Shown: positions 10,552 to 20,714, counted from the stretch's first letter. The stretch is 64,000 bases of DNA from Paracoccus sp. (in: a-proteobacteria) (GCF_030538655.1 NZ_JAUNTO010000003.1:1-64000); one strand, 5' to 3'. The notes: generated from the letters alone by a model not told the origin. Made by a program: numbers and translations.

Positions 10552-11856
10552 ATGATCGACCTTTCGGATTACGCCCGCGAACATGGCGTCAAGTATTTCA
10601 TGGTCACCTTTACTGACCTGTTTGGCAGCCAGCGCGCCAAGCTGGTTCCCGCACAGGCGATTGCCGACATGCAGCAGGACGGAGCAGGCTTTGCCGGTTT
10701 TGCGACCTGGCTGGACCTGACCCCGGCGCATCCCGACATGCTGGCGCGGCCGGACGCAGCCTCGGTCATTCAACTGCCGTGGAAAAAGGATGTGGCATGG
10801 CTGGCGTCGAACTGTGTGATGAGCGGGAATGGCCCTCTGCAACAGGCACCGCGCAATGTTCTGACCCGCCTGACTGCCGAGGCCGCCGATCTGGGGCTGG
10901 AGGTCAAGACCGGCGTCGAACCCGAGTTTTTCCTGCTGACCCCCGAGGGGATGGAAATATCGGATGCCGCCGATACCGCCGTCAAACCCTGCTATGACCA
11001 GCAGGCGATCATGCGCCGTTATGATGTGATTGCGGAAATCTGCGATTACATGCTGGAACTGGGCTGGGAACCCTATCAGAACGACCACGAAGACGCGAAC
11101 GGCCAGTTCGAAATGAACTGGAAATTCGACACGGCGCTGGCCACTGCCGACAAGCATTCGTTCTTCAAGTTCATGGTCCGCTCGGTCGCGGAAAAGCACG
11201 GATTACGGGCCACTTTCATGCCCAAGCCGATTATGGGGCTGACCGGAAACGGGTGCCACGCGCATATCTCGGTCTGGACCAAGGATGGCACGAACGCCTT
11301 TTCCGATGACAGCAAGGAATTGTCGCTGTCGGATGACGGGCGGCACTTTCTGGGCGGGATCATGAAACATGCCTCGGCGCTGGCAGCGATCACCAATCCG
11401 ACGGTGAACAGCTATAAGCGTATCAACGCCCCGCGCACGGTTTCGGGTGCGACATGGGCGCCGAATTCCGTAACATGGACCGGCAATAACCGCACCCATA
11501 TGGTGCGCGTCCCCGGCCCCGGCAGGTTCGAATTGCGCCTGCCCGATGGCGCGGCAAACCCCTATCTGTTGCAGGCGATCATCATTGCAGCGGGCCTTTC
11601 CGGGATGAGCAGCAAGGCCGATCCCGGCCCGCGTTCCGACATCGACATGTATGCGCAAGGCCATACCGTCACCGATGCGCCGAAACTGCCGCTGAACCTG
11701 TTGGATGCGATCCGCGCCTATGACGAGGATTCCGAGCTGAAGGCCGCGATGGGGGATGATTTTTCAACCGCTTATATCAAAATGAAACGGCAGGAATGGA
11801 ATGCCTATTGCGCCCATCTTTCGCAATGGGAACGCGACAACACGCTGGACATCTGA
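10552..11856 (+). CDS. gmaS: Gamma-glutamylmethylamide synthetase
   Basis: A 434-residue member of the glutamine synthetase superfamily (GlnT branch). It ligates methylamine to glutamate using ATP, the entry step of the N-methylglutamate pathway. Visible glutamine-synthetase motifs are VKTGVEPEFFL, the metal-site NDHEDANGQFEMNW, LTGNGCHAHISVW and RVPGPGRFELRLPDGAANPYL. The position directly after mgsABC is what separates GmaS from an ordinary glutamine synthetase. The ATG at 10552 follows a 68-base gap from mgsC. A terminator follows the gene, so it probably ends the first transcription unit. Confidence 0.93.
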   Translation: MIDLSDYAREHGVKYFMVTFTDLFGSQRAKLVPAQAIADMQQDGAGFAGFATWLDLTPAHPDMLARPDAASVIQLPWKKDVAWLASNCVMSGNGPLQQAPRNVLTRLTAEAADLGLEVKTGVEPEFFLLTPEGMEISDAADTAVKPCYDQQAIMRRYDVIAEICDYMLELGWEPYQNDHEDANGQFEMNWKFDTALATADKHSFFKFMVRSVAEKHGLRATFMPKPIMGLTGNGCHAHISVWTKDGTNAFSDDSKELSLSDDGRHFLGGIMKHASALAAITNPTVNSYKRINAPRTVSGATWAPNSVTWTGNNRTHMVRVPGPGRFELRLPDGAANPYLLQAIIIAAGLSGMSSKADPGPRSDIDMYAQGHTVTDAPKLPLNLLDAIRAYDEDSELKAAMGDDFSTAYIKMKRQEWNAYCAHLSQWERDNTLDI

Positions 11857-11877
11857 CGTTTGTCATGACCATCGCCC

Positions 11878-11908
11878 GCCGCCGCAGTGTGCTGTGGCGG
11901 CATTTTTT
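11878..11908 (+). terminator. Terminator after gmaS
   Basis: A 10-bp stem (11878-11887 with 11892-11901, one G-U pair), a TGTG loop and six T residues. It separates the mgs-gmaS unit from tmm. Confidence 0.85.
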
Positions 11909-12157
11909 ATGCCGACATATCCCAATGCGGCGAATCGCGGCTGATGGATCAGCGGCCGAGCGACATCCATGATGCTACCATTGCCTGCACCGCTGCGTGT
12001 TCTTTGATCTCGTGACGCCCAAGCCGCGACAGAATCGGCGCAAAAATGGCAAAAATTGTTCTCTACAAGAAAAAATATTGACTGACACGGCGATTGTCGC
12101 TCCATTGAGATATAAGAACGGGCCAAAGGCCATCTCATAGAAACAGGGAGCTTCAAG
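11909..12157. other. Leader and promoter region of tmm
   Basis: About 250 bases between the gmaS terminator and tmm. The stretch 12040-12115 is AT-rich against the local background and includes CAAGAAAAAATATTG, a loose relative of the ATATTCTTG motif found elsewhere in the cluster. A TATAAG box lies near 12112, but no well-spaced -35 element was identified. No gene is seen. GGGAG at 12147-12151 is the tmm ribosome binding site. Confidence 0.4.
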
Positions 12158-13501
12158 ATGACGCACCGCGTCGCCGTGATCGGCGCCGGGCCTTCCGGCC
12201 TTGCCCAACTTCGTGCTTTCCAGTCCGCCGCCCGCAAGGGTGCCGCCATTCCTGAAATCGTCTGTTTCGAAAAGCAATCGAATTGGGGTGGGTTGTGGAA
12301 TTACACTTGGCGCACCGGCGTCGATGAGCATGGCGAGCCGGTGCATGGCTCGATGTATCGCTATTTGTGGACCAACGGCCCGAAAGAGGGGTTGGAGTTT
12401 GCCGATTATCCGTTCGAGGAACATTTCGGCAAACAGATTGCATCCTATCCGCCGCGCGCCGTGATGATGGACTATATCGAAGGCCGGGTAAAAAAGGCCG
12501 GTGTGCGCGACTGGATCCGGTTTAACAGCGTGGTGCGCTGGATCGAATACGACCGCGAGGCACAGGATTTCACCATCACCGTGCACGATATGAAAAAGGA
12601 TCGCGTCTATAAAGAACGGTTTGACCATGTGATCGTGGCCTCCGGGCATTTCTCCAGCCCGAACGTGCCGGAATATCCCGGCTTCGATCAGTTTTATGGA
12701 CGTATCGTTCACGCTCATGATTTTCGCGACGCGCGCGAATTTTCTGGTCAGGATGTGCTGGTTGTCGGCTCGTCCTATTCCGCCGAGGACATCGGGTCGC
12801 AATGTTGGAAATACGGCGCCAAGACCGTCACATCCTGTTATCGCAGCGCGCCGATGGGGTTCAACTGGCCCGAAAACTGGGAAGAAAAGCAAGGGCTGGT
12901 CAAGGTCGAGGGGAAGACCGCGTTCTTTCGGGATGGGAGCTCAAAGCATATCGACGCGATCATTCTTTGCACCGGCTATCGCCATTATTTCCCGTTCCTG
13001 CCCGATAACCTGCGGCTGAAAACGGCGAACCGGCTGGCGACGGCGGATCTGTATAAGGGAGTCGTCTATGTCCACAACCCGCGCATGTTCTATCTGGGGA
13101 TGCAGGATCAGTGGTTCACCTTCAATATGTTCGATGCGCAGGCATGGTATGTGCGCGACATCATTCTGGGCCGGATCGAGGTTCCCGCCGACAAACAGGT
13201 GATGATGGCCGATGTGGCCGAACGCGAGGCGCGCGAGGAGGCCAGCGACGATGTGAAATATGCGATCAGCTATCAGGGTGATTACGTCAAAGAGCTGATT
13301 GCCGACACCGATTATCCCAGCTTTGATGTGGATGGTGCCTGTAAAGCTTTCTTTGAATGGAAAAAGCACAAGGCCCAGGACATCATGGCGTTTCGCAACA
13401 ACTGTTATCGGTCGGTCATCACCGGGACGATGGCTCCGGCCCATCATACGCCGTGGAAGGATGCGCTGGACGACAGCATGGCGACCTATCTGCAAAACTG
13501 A
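12158..13501 (+). CDS. tmm: Trimethylamine monooxygenase Tmm
   Basis: A 447-residue flavin-containing monooxygenase that oxidises trimethylamine to trimethylamine N-oxide with NADPH and oxygen. The FAD motif GAGPSG is at residues 9-14. The FMO fingerprint [11 protein letters not shown] is near 178-189 and the NADPH-binding [12 protein letters not shown] near 200-213. Length, the [12 protein letters not shown] segment and the [15 protein letters not shown] region match bacterial Tmm. The neighbouring tdm and dmm genes support the substrate. The start has GGGAG 6 bases upstream. tdm follows 48 bases downstream, probably in the same operon. Confidence 0.95.
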   Translation: MTHRVAVIGAGPSGLAQLRAFQSAARKGAAIPEIVCFEKQSNWGGLWNYTWRTGVDEHGEPVHGSMYRYLWTNGPKEGLEFADYPFEEHFGKQIASYPPRAVMMDYIEGRVKKAGVRDWIRFNSVVRWIEYDREAQDFTITVHDMKKDRVYKERFDHVIVASGHFSSPNVPEYPGFDQFYGRIVHAHDFRDAREFSGQDVLVVGSSYSAEDIGSQCWKYGAKTVTSCYRSAPMGFNWPENWEEKQGLVKVEGKTAFFRDGSSKHIDAIILCTGYRHYFPFLPDNLRLKTANRLATADLYKGVVYVHNPRMFYLGMQDQWFTFNMFDAQAWYVRDIILGRIEVPADKQVMMADVAEREAREEASDDVKYAISYQGDYVKELIADTDYPSFDVDGACKAFFEWKKHKAQDIMAFRNNCYRSVITGTMAPAHHTPWKDALDDSMATYLQN

Positions 13502-13549
13502 GTGTCAGGGGCGGCAACCCGCTGCCCTTGCCGTTGGGGGAGGATACGC

Positions 13550-15895
13550 ATGACCCAGATCACCTATCCGCGCCTGTTCCGCCCCGGCCCGCCGTCGGCC
13601 AGCCGTGCGCATCAAGCCAGGGCCTTGACCGCACCGGAACGCCATACGGTGCAGGGTGGCGGGGCCTTGCTGGTGGCGCTGGCTGCGGGCGACCGGCTGA
13701 CCCTGACCAATACCGAAGGCGGCCAGCGCGCCGAATTGGTCACGGCGGACCTGTCCGGGCGTATCGCGCCTCTGCTTGGTCCGGGGATCGAAGAACCGCA
13801 TGGCCTGCGTCGCGCTCTGACAGGCGGAGATGACAGTTTGCGGCGTCTGGCGCGGGGAATCGCTGCGCGCGGGATCGACCTGTCCGGTCGCTGCGCGCTG
13901 GTGCTGTTTGGCACCGACAGCCCGGCAGGCGACAGCGCGGGCTTTGAGGCTGGCGGGGCGGGCTGGCTGATCGTCTGCGCGCCCGCCGATCCCATGGACC
14001 CGGCCACCGGGGATACCGCCAGCCCGCTGGTGCTGACCATCCAGCGCACCACCCCCGGCCAACGCATGGGATACGAACTACCCGACCCGCTGGCCGATCC
14101 TGTGCTGGATTTGCGGGTAAAGTCGGCCACGGCAGAAGGGTATCTGGTCCGCGCTGGTGAATATATCCAGATCATCGACGTCGATGGCCGGCAATGCACC
14201 GATTTTCAGTGTTTTGACGCCCGCAAGCTGGATCGCGGCATTCAGAATCCACTGGATGTGACAACGACCCGCACCATTCTGGGGCACAGCTATGCCATGC
14301 CCGGCCTGCATTCCAAATATTTCGATCAGGATATGACCCCTTTGATCGAAGTGGTTCAGGATACGTGCGGGCGGCATGACGCATTCGCCATGGCCTGTTC
14401 GGCAAAATATTACGATGACATCGGTTATCCCGGCCATATCAACTGCTCGGATAATTTCAACGCGGCGCTGTCGGGTTACGGTGTTGACCCGCGTCATGGC
14501 TGGATGGCGGCGAATTTCTTTTTCAACACCTGGATCGACGCGCATGGCGTGCTGATGGCAGATGAACCATGGTCGCGCCCCGGCGATTATGTGCTGCTGC
14601 GGGCGCTGACCGATATTGTCTGCGTATCCTCGGCCTGCCCTGACGACACCAGCCCCGCGAATGGCTGGTATCTGAGCGATATTCACATTCGCAGCTATGC
14701 CGCCACCGAACGCTTTTCCCGCGCCGTTGCCTGGCGCCCCATGCCGGATTCGGACCCCGTGATGACCAGACAAACCACCTTTCACGACCAATTTGCCGCG
14801 CTGACCCGCGACTTTGTGGAATACAAGGGATTCTGGCTGCCCAACAGCTTTCCCGGTTCCAGCCCGGTCGAGGAATATCGCGCCTGCCGCGAGGGTGTCG
14901 CCTTTATGGACCTGTCCGCCCTGCGCAAGTTCGAGGTGACAGGCCCCGACGCCGAGGCGCTGCTGCAATGGGTTTTGACGCGCGATGTCAAGAAACTGGG
15001 CGATGGACAGGTGGTTTACAGCGCGATGTGCTATCCCCATGGTGGTATGATCGACGATGGCACGCTGTTCCGGCTGGGCCACGACCGCTTTCGCTGGATC
15101 GGAGGGGCGGATTACGGCGGCGAATGGATGCGCGAACAGGCCGCGGCACTGGGGCTGAAGGTGATGATCCGCGGTTCCACCGACCAGTTGCACAATCTGG
15201 CGGTGCAGGGTCCGGCCAGCCGTGATCTGATGAACCGCATCATCTGGACAGCACCACATCAGACGGCGATCCCCGAACTGGGCTGGTTTCGTTTCACCGT
15301 GGGCCGGATCGGCGGACCAGAAGGGGCGCCGGTCGTCGTGTCGCGCACCGGCTATACCGGCGAGTTGGGCTATGAGATCTTTTGCCATCCCAAGGACGGC
15401 GCGGGGGTGTTTGCCGCCGTTCAGGAACAGGGCGCGCGTCCCATGGGGCTGGCGGCGCTGGACCTCCTGCGGATCGAGGCGGGGTTGATCTTTGCCGATT
15501 ACGAATTCACCGACCAGACCGACCCGTTCGAGGCCGGGATCAGCTTTACCGTGCCGCTGAAATCCAAACCCGATGACTTTATCGGCCGTGACGCACTGAT
15601 CCGCCGCAAGGAAAACCCGCGACACACGATGGTCGGGCTGGTGATCGACAGCCGCGAAACCGTCGGCCATGGCGACTGCCTGCATATTGGGCGCGCACAG
15701 GTGGGCGAGGTGACATCGGCGATGTGGTCGCCGCTGCTGGATGCGCAGATCGCGCTGGCCCGCGTCGATGTGACCCATGCTGCCGAAGGCACCGAAATCG
15801 AGGTCGGCAAGCTGGACGGTCAGCAAAAACGCCTGCCTGCCCGCATCACCGCATTCCCCCATTACGACCCGAAAAAGGAACGTCCCCGGTCCTGA
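13550..15895 (+). CDS. tdm: Trimethylamine N-oxide demethylase Tdm (DUF1989-GcvT fusion)
   Basis: A 781-residue fusion that splits trimethylamine N-oxide into dimethylamine and formaldehyde. The N-terminal half, to about residue 390, contains a DUF1989 (urea-carboxylase-associated) domain with conserved Cys, Asp and His in DVDGRQCTDFQCF, DTCGRHDAF, HINCSDNFNAAL and VCVSSACPDD, consistent with metal binding. The C-terminal half is a GcvT/aminomethyltransferase tetrahydrofolate-binding domain (SRTGYTGELGYEIFCHP). This domain may capture the released formaldehyde as methylene-THF. The ATG at 13550 has GGGGGAGG 7 bases upstream. The length agrees with known Tdm. Confidence 0.93.
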   Translation: MTQITYPRLFRPGPPSASRAHQARALTAPERHTVQGGGALLVALAAGDRLTLTNTEGGQRAELVTADLSGRIAPLLGPGIEEPHGLRRALTGGDDSLRRLARGIAARGIDLSGRCALVLFGTDSPAGDSAGFEAGGAGWLIVCAPADPMDPATGDTASPLVLTIQRTTPGQRMGYELPDPLADPVLDLRVKSATAEGYLVRAGEYIQIIDVDGRQCTDFQCFDARKLDRGIQNPLDVTTTRTILGHSYAMPGLHSKYFDQDMTPLIEVVQDTCGRHDAFAMACSAKYYDDIGYPGHINCSDNFNAALSGYGVDPRHGWMAANFFFNTWIDAHGVLMADEPWSRPGDYVLLRALTDIVCVSSACPDDTSPANGWYLSDIHIRSYAATERFSRAVAWRPMPDSDPVMTRQTTFHDQFAALTRDFVEYKGFWLPNSFPGSSPVEEYRACREGVAFMDLSALRKFEVTGPDAEALLQWVLTRDVKKLGDGQVVYSAMCYPHGGMIDDGTLFRLGHDRFRWIGGADYGGEWMREQAAALGLKVMIRGSTDQLHNLAVQGPASRDLMNRIIWTAPHQTAIPELGWFRFTVGRIGGPEGAPVVVSRTGYTGELGYEIFCHPKDGAGVFAAVQEQGARPMGLAALDLLRIEAGLIFADYEFTDQTDPFEAGISFTVPLKSKPDDFIGRDALIRRKENPRHTMVGLVIDSRETVGHGDCLHIGRAQVGEVTSAMWSPLLDAQIALARVDVTHAAEGTEIEVGKLDGQQKRLPARITAFPHYDPKKERPRS

Positions 15896-15919
15896 CCGGG
15901 CAACAACAGCGAGGTTCAC

Positions 15920-17059
15920 ATGACTGCATCATGGCGTTTTTCAACCCTTGGCGACCGTCACCGGGCGCTTGGCTCTGATCTGGAGGATTGGTCGGGCATG
16001 GGCACGGCGTGGTCCTATACCAGCGGCGACCCGGATGCCGAATATATGGCCATCCGCACCAAGGCCGGGCTGATGGATGTGTCGGGGCTGAAAAAGGTTC
16101 ACCTGACCGGCCCCGCCGCCAGCCATGTCATCGACCGGGCTACCACGCGCAACATCGAAAAGCTGATGCCGGGGCGGTCGGTCTATGCCGCCATGCTGAA
16201 TGATGCGGGCAAGTTCGTGGATGATTGCGTGATCTATCGCACCGGACCGAATGCCTTCATGGTCGTTCACGGTGCTGGTGCCGGGCATGAGCAACTGGCG
16301 ATGTATGCGAGCGGGCGCGATGTATCGGTCCGGTTCGATGACAATCTGCATGATCTGTCGCTGCAAGGGCCGCTGGCGGTTGATTATCTGGAACGCCATG
16401 TTCCCGGCATCCGCGACCTGCCCTATTTCGCGCATCTGCAAACCTCGCTGTTCGGCAAGCCCGCGATGATCTCGCGCACCGGATACACGGGCGAGCGGGG
16501 TTATGAACTGTTCGTGCGCGGGCAGGATGCGCCGATGGTCTGGGACCGGATTCTGGACGAGGGGGCGAATATCGGCATCATCCCCTGCCGTTTTACCACG
16601 CTGGATCTGCTGCGTACCGAAAGTTACCTGCTGTTCTTCCCCTATGACAATTCGGAAATATATCCGTTCGACGATCAGCCCGGCGGCGATACGCTGTGGG
16701 AACTGGGGCTGGATTTCACCGTCTCGCCAGGCAAAACCGGGTTCCGGGGCGCGGATGAACATTATCGGCTGAAGGGCAAGGAACGGTTCAAAATCTGGGG
16801 GCTGAAGCTGGCGGGCGACAAGGTGCCGGGCAATGGTGCGCCGGTATATCGCGATGGCAAGCAGGTCGGCGTGGTGACGCAGGCCATGCATTCACCACTG
16901 AACAACTGGACAGTGGCGATTGCCCGGCTGCCGCTCGATTGCGCGAATGACGGAACCCCGCTGATCGTGAACTGCGCCGAACATGGCGAGATCCGCGCGA
17001 CCACGGTGGCCATGCCCTTCTATGATCCTGACAAGAAACGCCGCACCGCCAAGGGTTAA
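15920..17059 (+). CDS. dmmD: Dimethylamine monooxygenase-associated GcvT protein DmmD
   Basis: A 379-residue GcvT-fold tetrahydrofolate-binding protein, related to DMSP demethylase DmdA. Motifs are MDVSGLKKVHLTGP near the N-terminus, ISRTGYTGERGYELF in the middle and a C-terminal beta-barrel. It comes just ahead of dmmABC, so its likely job is to take the one-carbon unit released from dimethylamine onto tetrahydrofolate. DMSP demethylation cannot be excluded from sequence alone, but the context argues against it. GAGG precedes the ATG by 5 bases; the gap after tdm is 24 bases. Confidence 0.8.
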   Translation: MTASWRFSTLGDRHRALGSDLEDWSGMGTAWSYTSGDPDAEYMAIRTKAGLMDVSGLKKVHLTGPAASHVIDRATTRNIEKLMPGRSVYAAMLNDAGKFVDDCVIYRTGPNAFMVVHGAGAGHEQLAMYASGRDVSVRFDDNLHDLSLQGPLAVDYLERHVPGIRDLPYFAHLQTSLFGKPAMISRTGYTGERGYELFVRGQDAPMVWDRILDEGANIGIIPCRFTTLDLLRTESYLLFFPYDNSEIYPFDDQPGGDTLWELGLDFTVSPGKTGFRGADEHYRLKGKERFKIWGLKLAGDKVPGNGAPVYRDGKQVGVVTQAMHSPLNNWTVAIARLPLDCANDGTPLIVNCAEHGEIRATTVAMPFYDPDKKRRTAKG

Positions 17060-17119
17060 GCCACGCCCGGCCGCCGGGGTCTGGCTCTGGCGGTCGCTAT
17101 CCCTATCAGGACGATTGGA

Positions 17120-17707
17120 ATGAGCAGCCTGCCCCCCTCCTCTCTATTCGTCAGCCGCCCGGTTTATGCGCGGCTGGAACCGCGCCCCTGTTCTGCGGCG
17201 CTGATGATCTGCGATGATAACGGTGCCGCCGCTTTGGCTGATCTGGGCCGTGCTGCGCCTGATCTGATGACCAAGACCACGATTATTCATGTCGCGGCAA
17301 CCGCCCGCCCCGGCGCGCTGATTGATCTGGCGCGGCGCTATGACGAAACCTCTGATCTGAACGCTGCCATAGACGCGGCCATGGCAAATGCGCGGATGGG
17401 GCTTCAGGTGTTTCTGGCCGGGTCCGAAGGGGTCATCGCGCAGGCACAGGCGCGCTTGCTGTTGCATGGCGTTCCTTTGGGTGCGATCCAATCCGAACAT
17501 CGCGGCACCGCCGCCCGCCGGATGCAATGCGTGCATTGCAAGACGATTGCCGAGAACGTGACGACAGATCCCTATACCTGCCCCGGATGCGGGCGGGCGC
17601 TGTTCGTGCGCGATCATTTCTCGCGCCGCCTGGGGGCGTTTCAGGGGGTCTGCGTGGATGCCGAAACCCCCGGTATCATCCCCGATCCCGTGGAGATCCG
17701 CCTGTGA
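17120..17707 (+). CDS. dmmA: Dimethylamine monooxygenase subunit DmmA
   Basis: A 195-residue protein with an N-terminal alpha/beta region and a C-terminal zinc-ribbon-like motif: Cys137, Cys140, Cys154 and Cys157 (CVHCK and TCPGCG). It matches the small subunit that accompanies the reductase and the DUF3445 heme subunit in dimethylamine monooxygenase. Its biochemical role is uncertain; assembly or electron transfer are possible. Its stop overlaps the GTG start of dmmB by four bases (GTGA), implying coupled translation. Confidence 0.82.
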   Translation: MSSLPPSSLFVSRPVYARLEPRPCSAALMICDDNGAAALADLGRAAPDLMTKTTIIHVAATARPGALIDLARRYDETSDLNAAIDAAMANARMGLQVFLAGSEGVIAQAQARLLLHGVPLGAIQSEHRGTAARRMQCVHCKTIAENVTTDPYTCPGCGRALFVRDHFSRRLGAFQGVCVDAETPGIIPDPVEIRL

Positions 17708-18627
17708 AGCTTGACCTGATCCTGACCGGGCGGCAGGCCCTGACCCCACGCATCACCCGCTTTCGCTTTGAACATCCCGATGGTGCGCCTTTGCCGGTAT
17801 TTTCCGGTGGGTCGCATGTCATGGTCGAGATGCCCGATGGCGATGTGCTGCGCCGCAATGCCTATTCGCTGATCTCTGATCCTCTGGACGGGGCGGGCTA
17901 TGAAATTGCCGTCCAGCGCGAAAACAAAGGCCGGGGCGGATCGCGTTTCATGCACGAACAGGTTCAACCCGGCACCCGGCTGCGGATCGGGGCGCCGGTG
18001 AACCTGTTTGCCCTGAACCTGACCGCGCGCAAGCATCTGCTGATCGCGGGCGGCGTCGGTATTACACCGTTTCTGGCGCAGGTGCCAGAGCTGGCGCGGA
18101 TGGGCGCGGATTACGAGCTGCACTATGCCGTCCGCCACCGGGCCGAGGCCGTCGCCGCGCCTGATGGCACCCATCTGCACATCAGTGACGAAGGGTCGCG
18201 CATGGTGCTGGATGGCATCCTGTCGGAACAGCCGATGGGCACGCATCTGTATGTCTGCGGGTCTGGCAGTATGATCGACACGGCGCTGAACGCGGCCCGC
18301 GCAATGGGCTGGTCCGAGGATGCGCTGCATTCCGAGGAATTTCTTGCCCCCGCCCCCGGCGAACCGTTCGAGGTTTTCTGCGCCGCATCGGCACGCCGCC
18401 TGACGGTCGGCCCGCATCAGTCGCTGCTGGAGGCGATGGAGGCAGCAGACATTGATGCGCCATGGCTGTGCCGGGGCGGTGCCTGCGGGCAATGCGAAAC
18501 CGATGTAATTGCCTGTGACGGCGACATCGACCACCGCGATCACTGGCTGGAACCGGGCGATCACGCCCGCAAGATCATGCCCTGCGTTTCCCGTTTCCGG
18601 GGCAGGCTGCTGACCATCGACAGATAG
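17704..18627 (+). CDS. dmmB: Dimethylamine monooxygenase reductase subunit DmmB
   Basis: A 307-residue phthalate-dioxygenase-reductase/VanB type flavoprotein. Domains in order are an FMN-binding barrel with RRNAYSLIS (about 55-63), an NAD(P)H-binding domain with LLIAGGVGITPFLAQ and LYVCGSGSMID, and a plant-type [2Fe-2S] ferredoxin domain with ligands Cys256, Cys261, Cys264 and Cys294. It would pass electrons from NAD(P)H to the heme subunit DmmC. It starts with GTG inside the dmmA stop. A longer upstream frame lies within dmmA and is discarded. Confidence 0.88.
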   Translation: MKLDLILTGRQALTPRITRFRFEHPDGAPLPVFSGGSHVMVEMPDGDVLRRNAYSLISDPLDGAGYEIAVQRENKGRGGSRFMHEQVQPGTRLRIGAPVNLFALNLTARKHLLIAGGVGITPFLAQVPELARMGADYELHYAVRHRAEAVAAPDGTHLHISDEGSRMVLDGILSEQPMGTHLYVCGSGSMIDTALNAARAMGWSEDALHSEEFLAPAPGEPFEVFCAASARRLTVGPHQSLLEAMEAADIDAPWLCRGGACGQCETDVIACDGDIDHRDHWLEPGDHARKIMPCVSRFRGRLLTIDR

Positions 18628-18636
18628 GATAGTGCC

Positions 18637-19704
18637 ATGACCATGACCTTTAACAAGGAAACCTTTCGCGGCGATTACAGCTTTTACAACTCACCCGCCG
18701 CGATCCGTCGCTTTCCTTTTCCGTTTGATCGCGACGATTACATGTATTCCGTCAATATCGAGCCGCACAAAGGCGGCCCGCAGGGCAGTGTGTTCGAGCG
18801 CCGCTTTGACGTGGACGAACATTATGTCGCGGAAATGGAGGATCGCGCCATCACCCTGTCACACGATCCGATGCGCTGTCAGTCCTTGCCGCATATGGCG
18901 TGGGCAGGATGGGATTTGCTGGAACTTATCATGACCTGCAAATCCGAGGATTACCCCGATCTGTTCACACTGCACCGCGATGGCAACCGCTGGCGGTGGG
19001 TGAACCGTCCGTTGGGAATCGACGACAGTTTCACCTTTCTGGATGATACGACACTGCCCTGCGGGCCGATGGAATACATAACCCGGCAGACTCAGGGCGA
19101 TTTCGCTGTGCTGGACCAGCGCGACAGCAATCTATGGATGGATGCCGGGATGGTCACGTCGCAGGCTGACTGGAGCCTGGATTTTGACATCGGCATGAAC
19201 TTCTTTGAATGGCACGCCCCGGTGCCGCGCGCGGCGGAAATGGGGGTGTTCCAACGGGCGCTCAAGTTCTTGATGAATGTGCAGCAGGATACTCCGGCCC
19301 GGCGGCTGAACTGGACGATGACGGTCAACCCGCGCCTGGACACCAGCCCGGAAACCTATCCCGAATGGGGGCCGGAAAAACGCAGCCTGACGCCGGAAAA
19401 CATTGGCGAAAAGCAATTCCTGCGGGTCGAGCTGCAATCCTTCTGGCGCTTGCCCCGATCCAATGCGCTGGCGTTCCCGATCCGTTGTTATCTGATTTCC
19501 TTGCAGGATCTGGTCACAGTGCCGAAATGGGGCCGCCGCCTACACCGCGTGATCCGCGATCTGCCCGAGGATCTTGCCACCTACAAAGGGTTCATCGACA
19601 ATCGTCCGCTGATCGTGGACTATCTGGCACGGTTCGATGACGGTGCGCCGACCTCGCCGGGGATATACCCCGACCAAGATTTACGCGGCGGGGCTATTCC
19701 GTGA
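18637..19704 (+). CDS. dmmC: Dimethylamine monooxygenase heme subunit DmmC (DUF3445)
   Basis: A 355-residue DUF3445 protein. This family is the heme-containing, PAS-fold oxidative N-demethylase subunit. It would catalyse oxygen-dependent demethylation of dimethylamine to methylamine and formaldehyde with electrons from DmmB. Family-like segments are RFPFPFDRDDYMYSVNIEP, a central VNRPLGIDDSFTF and RVELQSFWRLPRSNALAFPI. Individual heme ligands were not assigned. The ATG at 18637 lies 9 bases after dmmB; an ATG at 18643 is possible. The 3' end overlaps the convergent regulator gene by 11 bases. Confidence 0.87.
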   Translation: MTMTFNKETFRGDYSFYNSPAAIRRFPFPFDRDDYMYSVNIEPHKGGPQGSVFERRFDVDEHYVAEMEDRAITLSHDPMRCQSLPHMAWAGWDLLELIMTCKSEDYPDLFTLHRDGNRWRWVNRPLGIDDSFTFLDDTTLPCGPMEYITRQTQGDFAVLDQRDSNLWMDAGMVTSQADWSLDFDIGMNFFEWHAPVPRAAEMGVFQRALKFLMNVQQDTPARRLNWTMTVNPRLDTSPETYPEWGPEKRSLTPENIGEKQFLRVELQSFWRLPRSNALAFPIRCYLISLQDLVTVPKWGRRLHRVIRDLPEDLATYKGFIDNRPLIVDYLARFDDGAPTSPGIYPDQDLRGGAIP

Positions 19705-20695
19705 CCCTGAACGGATCAAAGGCCATCCGTCCCCGTGTCGCCATCATCCGCCGCCGCCGCACCGGCGCCAGCCCGAACATGGCGGAATAGGCACGGCTGA
19801 AATGGGCCGCGCTGCCAAACCCGGTAATCAGCGCAATATCCAGCATGGGCAGCGCGGTTTGCTGCACCAGTTCGTCCGCTTTTTTCAGCCGCATCTCGCG
19901 ATAGAACTGCATCAGCGGACAGTCCAGATGGTCGATGAACAGCCGCTGCAACTGACGGGCGCTTAGCCCGACCTGCGCGGCAATCTGATCGGCGCTTAAC
20001 GGATCGGCCAGATGACTGAACATCAGATCTATTGCAGCAGTCAGCGCCGGATGTGCATTGCCGGGCTGTTGCGCTTCGCGCTGCGGCTCGTTCGCGGTGC
20101 GGGGACGGGGGTGGATAAACCACTCTGCGACAGAGCGCGCAAAGCCCGCGCCATGATCGCGGGCAATGACCGCGCACATCATATCCAACACGGCAACACC
20201 GCCCGCGCAACTGTAACGGTCGCGGTCAATGACATACAGCGCGCGGTCGATCAGCAATTCGGGCATCTCCTCGCTGAGCGCGTCGATATGTGCCCAGTGC
20301 AGGGTAAAGCGCCGCCCGCGCATCAGGCCATAGCGCGCCAGAATCGCCGCCCCGCCGGAAATGCCGCCCAGACTGATGCCGCGCCGGTCCAGTGACCGCA
20401 GCCCCCGGATCAGCGCCGGATCGTGATATTGCATCGGGTTGCCGCCCGCGACGACAAAGACCAGATCCAGCGCGCCAGTGGCCGCGCCGCCATGTGTTTC
20501 GATCAGCGGCAATGCCGGAAATCCGCCACCCGAGGTCGAAGCTGCAAACCCGCCGCCTACAGAAAAGAACGCGGGGCGATACAGATCGGCCCCGGCAAGG
20601 TGATTGGCCGCGCGCAACGGCTCGACCGCCGCAGTCATCGACATCAGCGAATAGCCAGGTGTCAGGATAAAGCCGATGCGCACAGGGTTGCCCAC
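19694..20695 (-). CDS. GlxA family (DJ-1/PfpI + AraC) transcriptional regulator
   Basis: A 333-residue regulator with an N-terminal DJ-1/PfpI-like domain (about 1-180; GISGGAAILARYGLM is its nucleophile-elbow region, with Gly-Ile-Ser-Gly in place of an active Cys) and a C-terminal AraC helix-turn-helix (about 225-325; LSADQIAAQVGLSARQLQRL, DIALITGFGSAAHFSRAYS). Relatives control glycine betaine, carnitine and sarcosine catabolism, so it may sense an amine intermediate. A GTG start at 20695 is chosen because GAAGGGA lies 6 bases upstream; an ATG at 20737 lacks a good site. It is divergent from mgdA, and ATATTC repeats sit in its leader. Confidence 0.85.
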   Translation of the reverse strand: MGNPVRIGFILTPGYSLMSMTAAVEPLRAANHLAGADLYRPAFFSVGGGFAASTSGGGFPALPLIETHGGAATGALDLVFVVAGGNPMQYHDPALIRGLRSLDRRGISLGGISGGAAILARYGLMRGRRFTLHWAHIDALSEEMPELLIDRALYVIDRDRYSCAGGVAVLDMMCAVIARDHGAGFARSVAEWFIHPRPRTANEPQREAQQPGNAHPALTAAIDLMFSHLADPLSADQIAAQVGLSARQLQRLFIDHLDCPLMQFYREMRLKKADELVQQTALPMLDIALITGFGSAAHFSRAYSAMFGLAPVRRRRMMATRGRMAFDPFRVTE

Positions 20696-20714
20696 AAAAA
20701 TTCCCTTCAGGCAT

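Noticed and set aside
10552..11856. Glutamine synthetase III (glnT)
   Set aside because: Same superfamily, but the position after mgsABC indicates gamma-glutamylmethylamide synthetase.
15920..17059. DMSP demethylase DmdA
   Set aside because: The fold is shared, but the gene sits tightly between tdm and dmmABC, which fits DmmD better. DMSP activity is not excluded.
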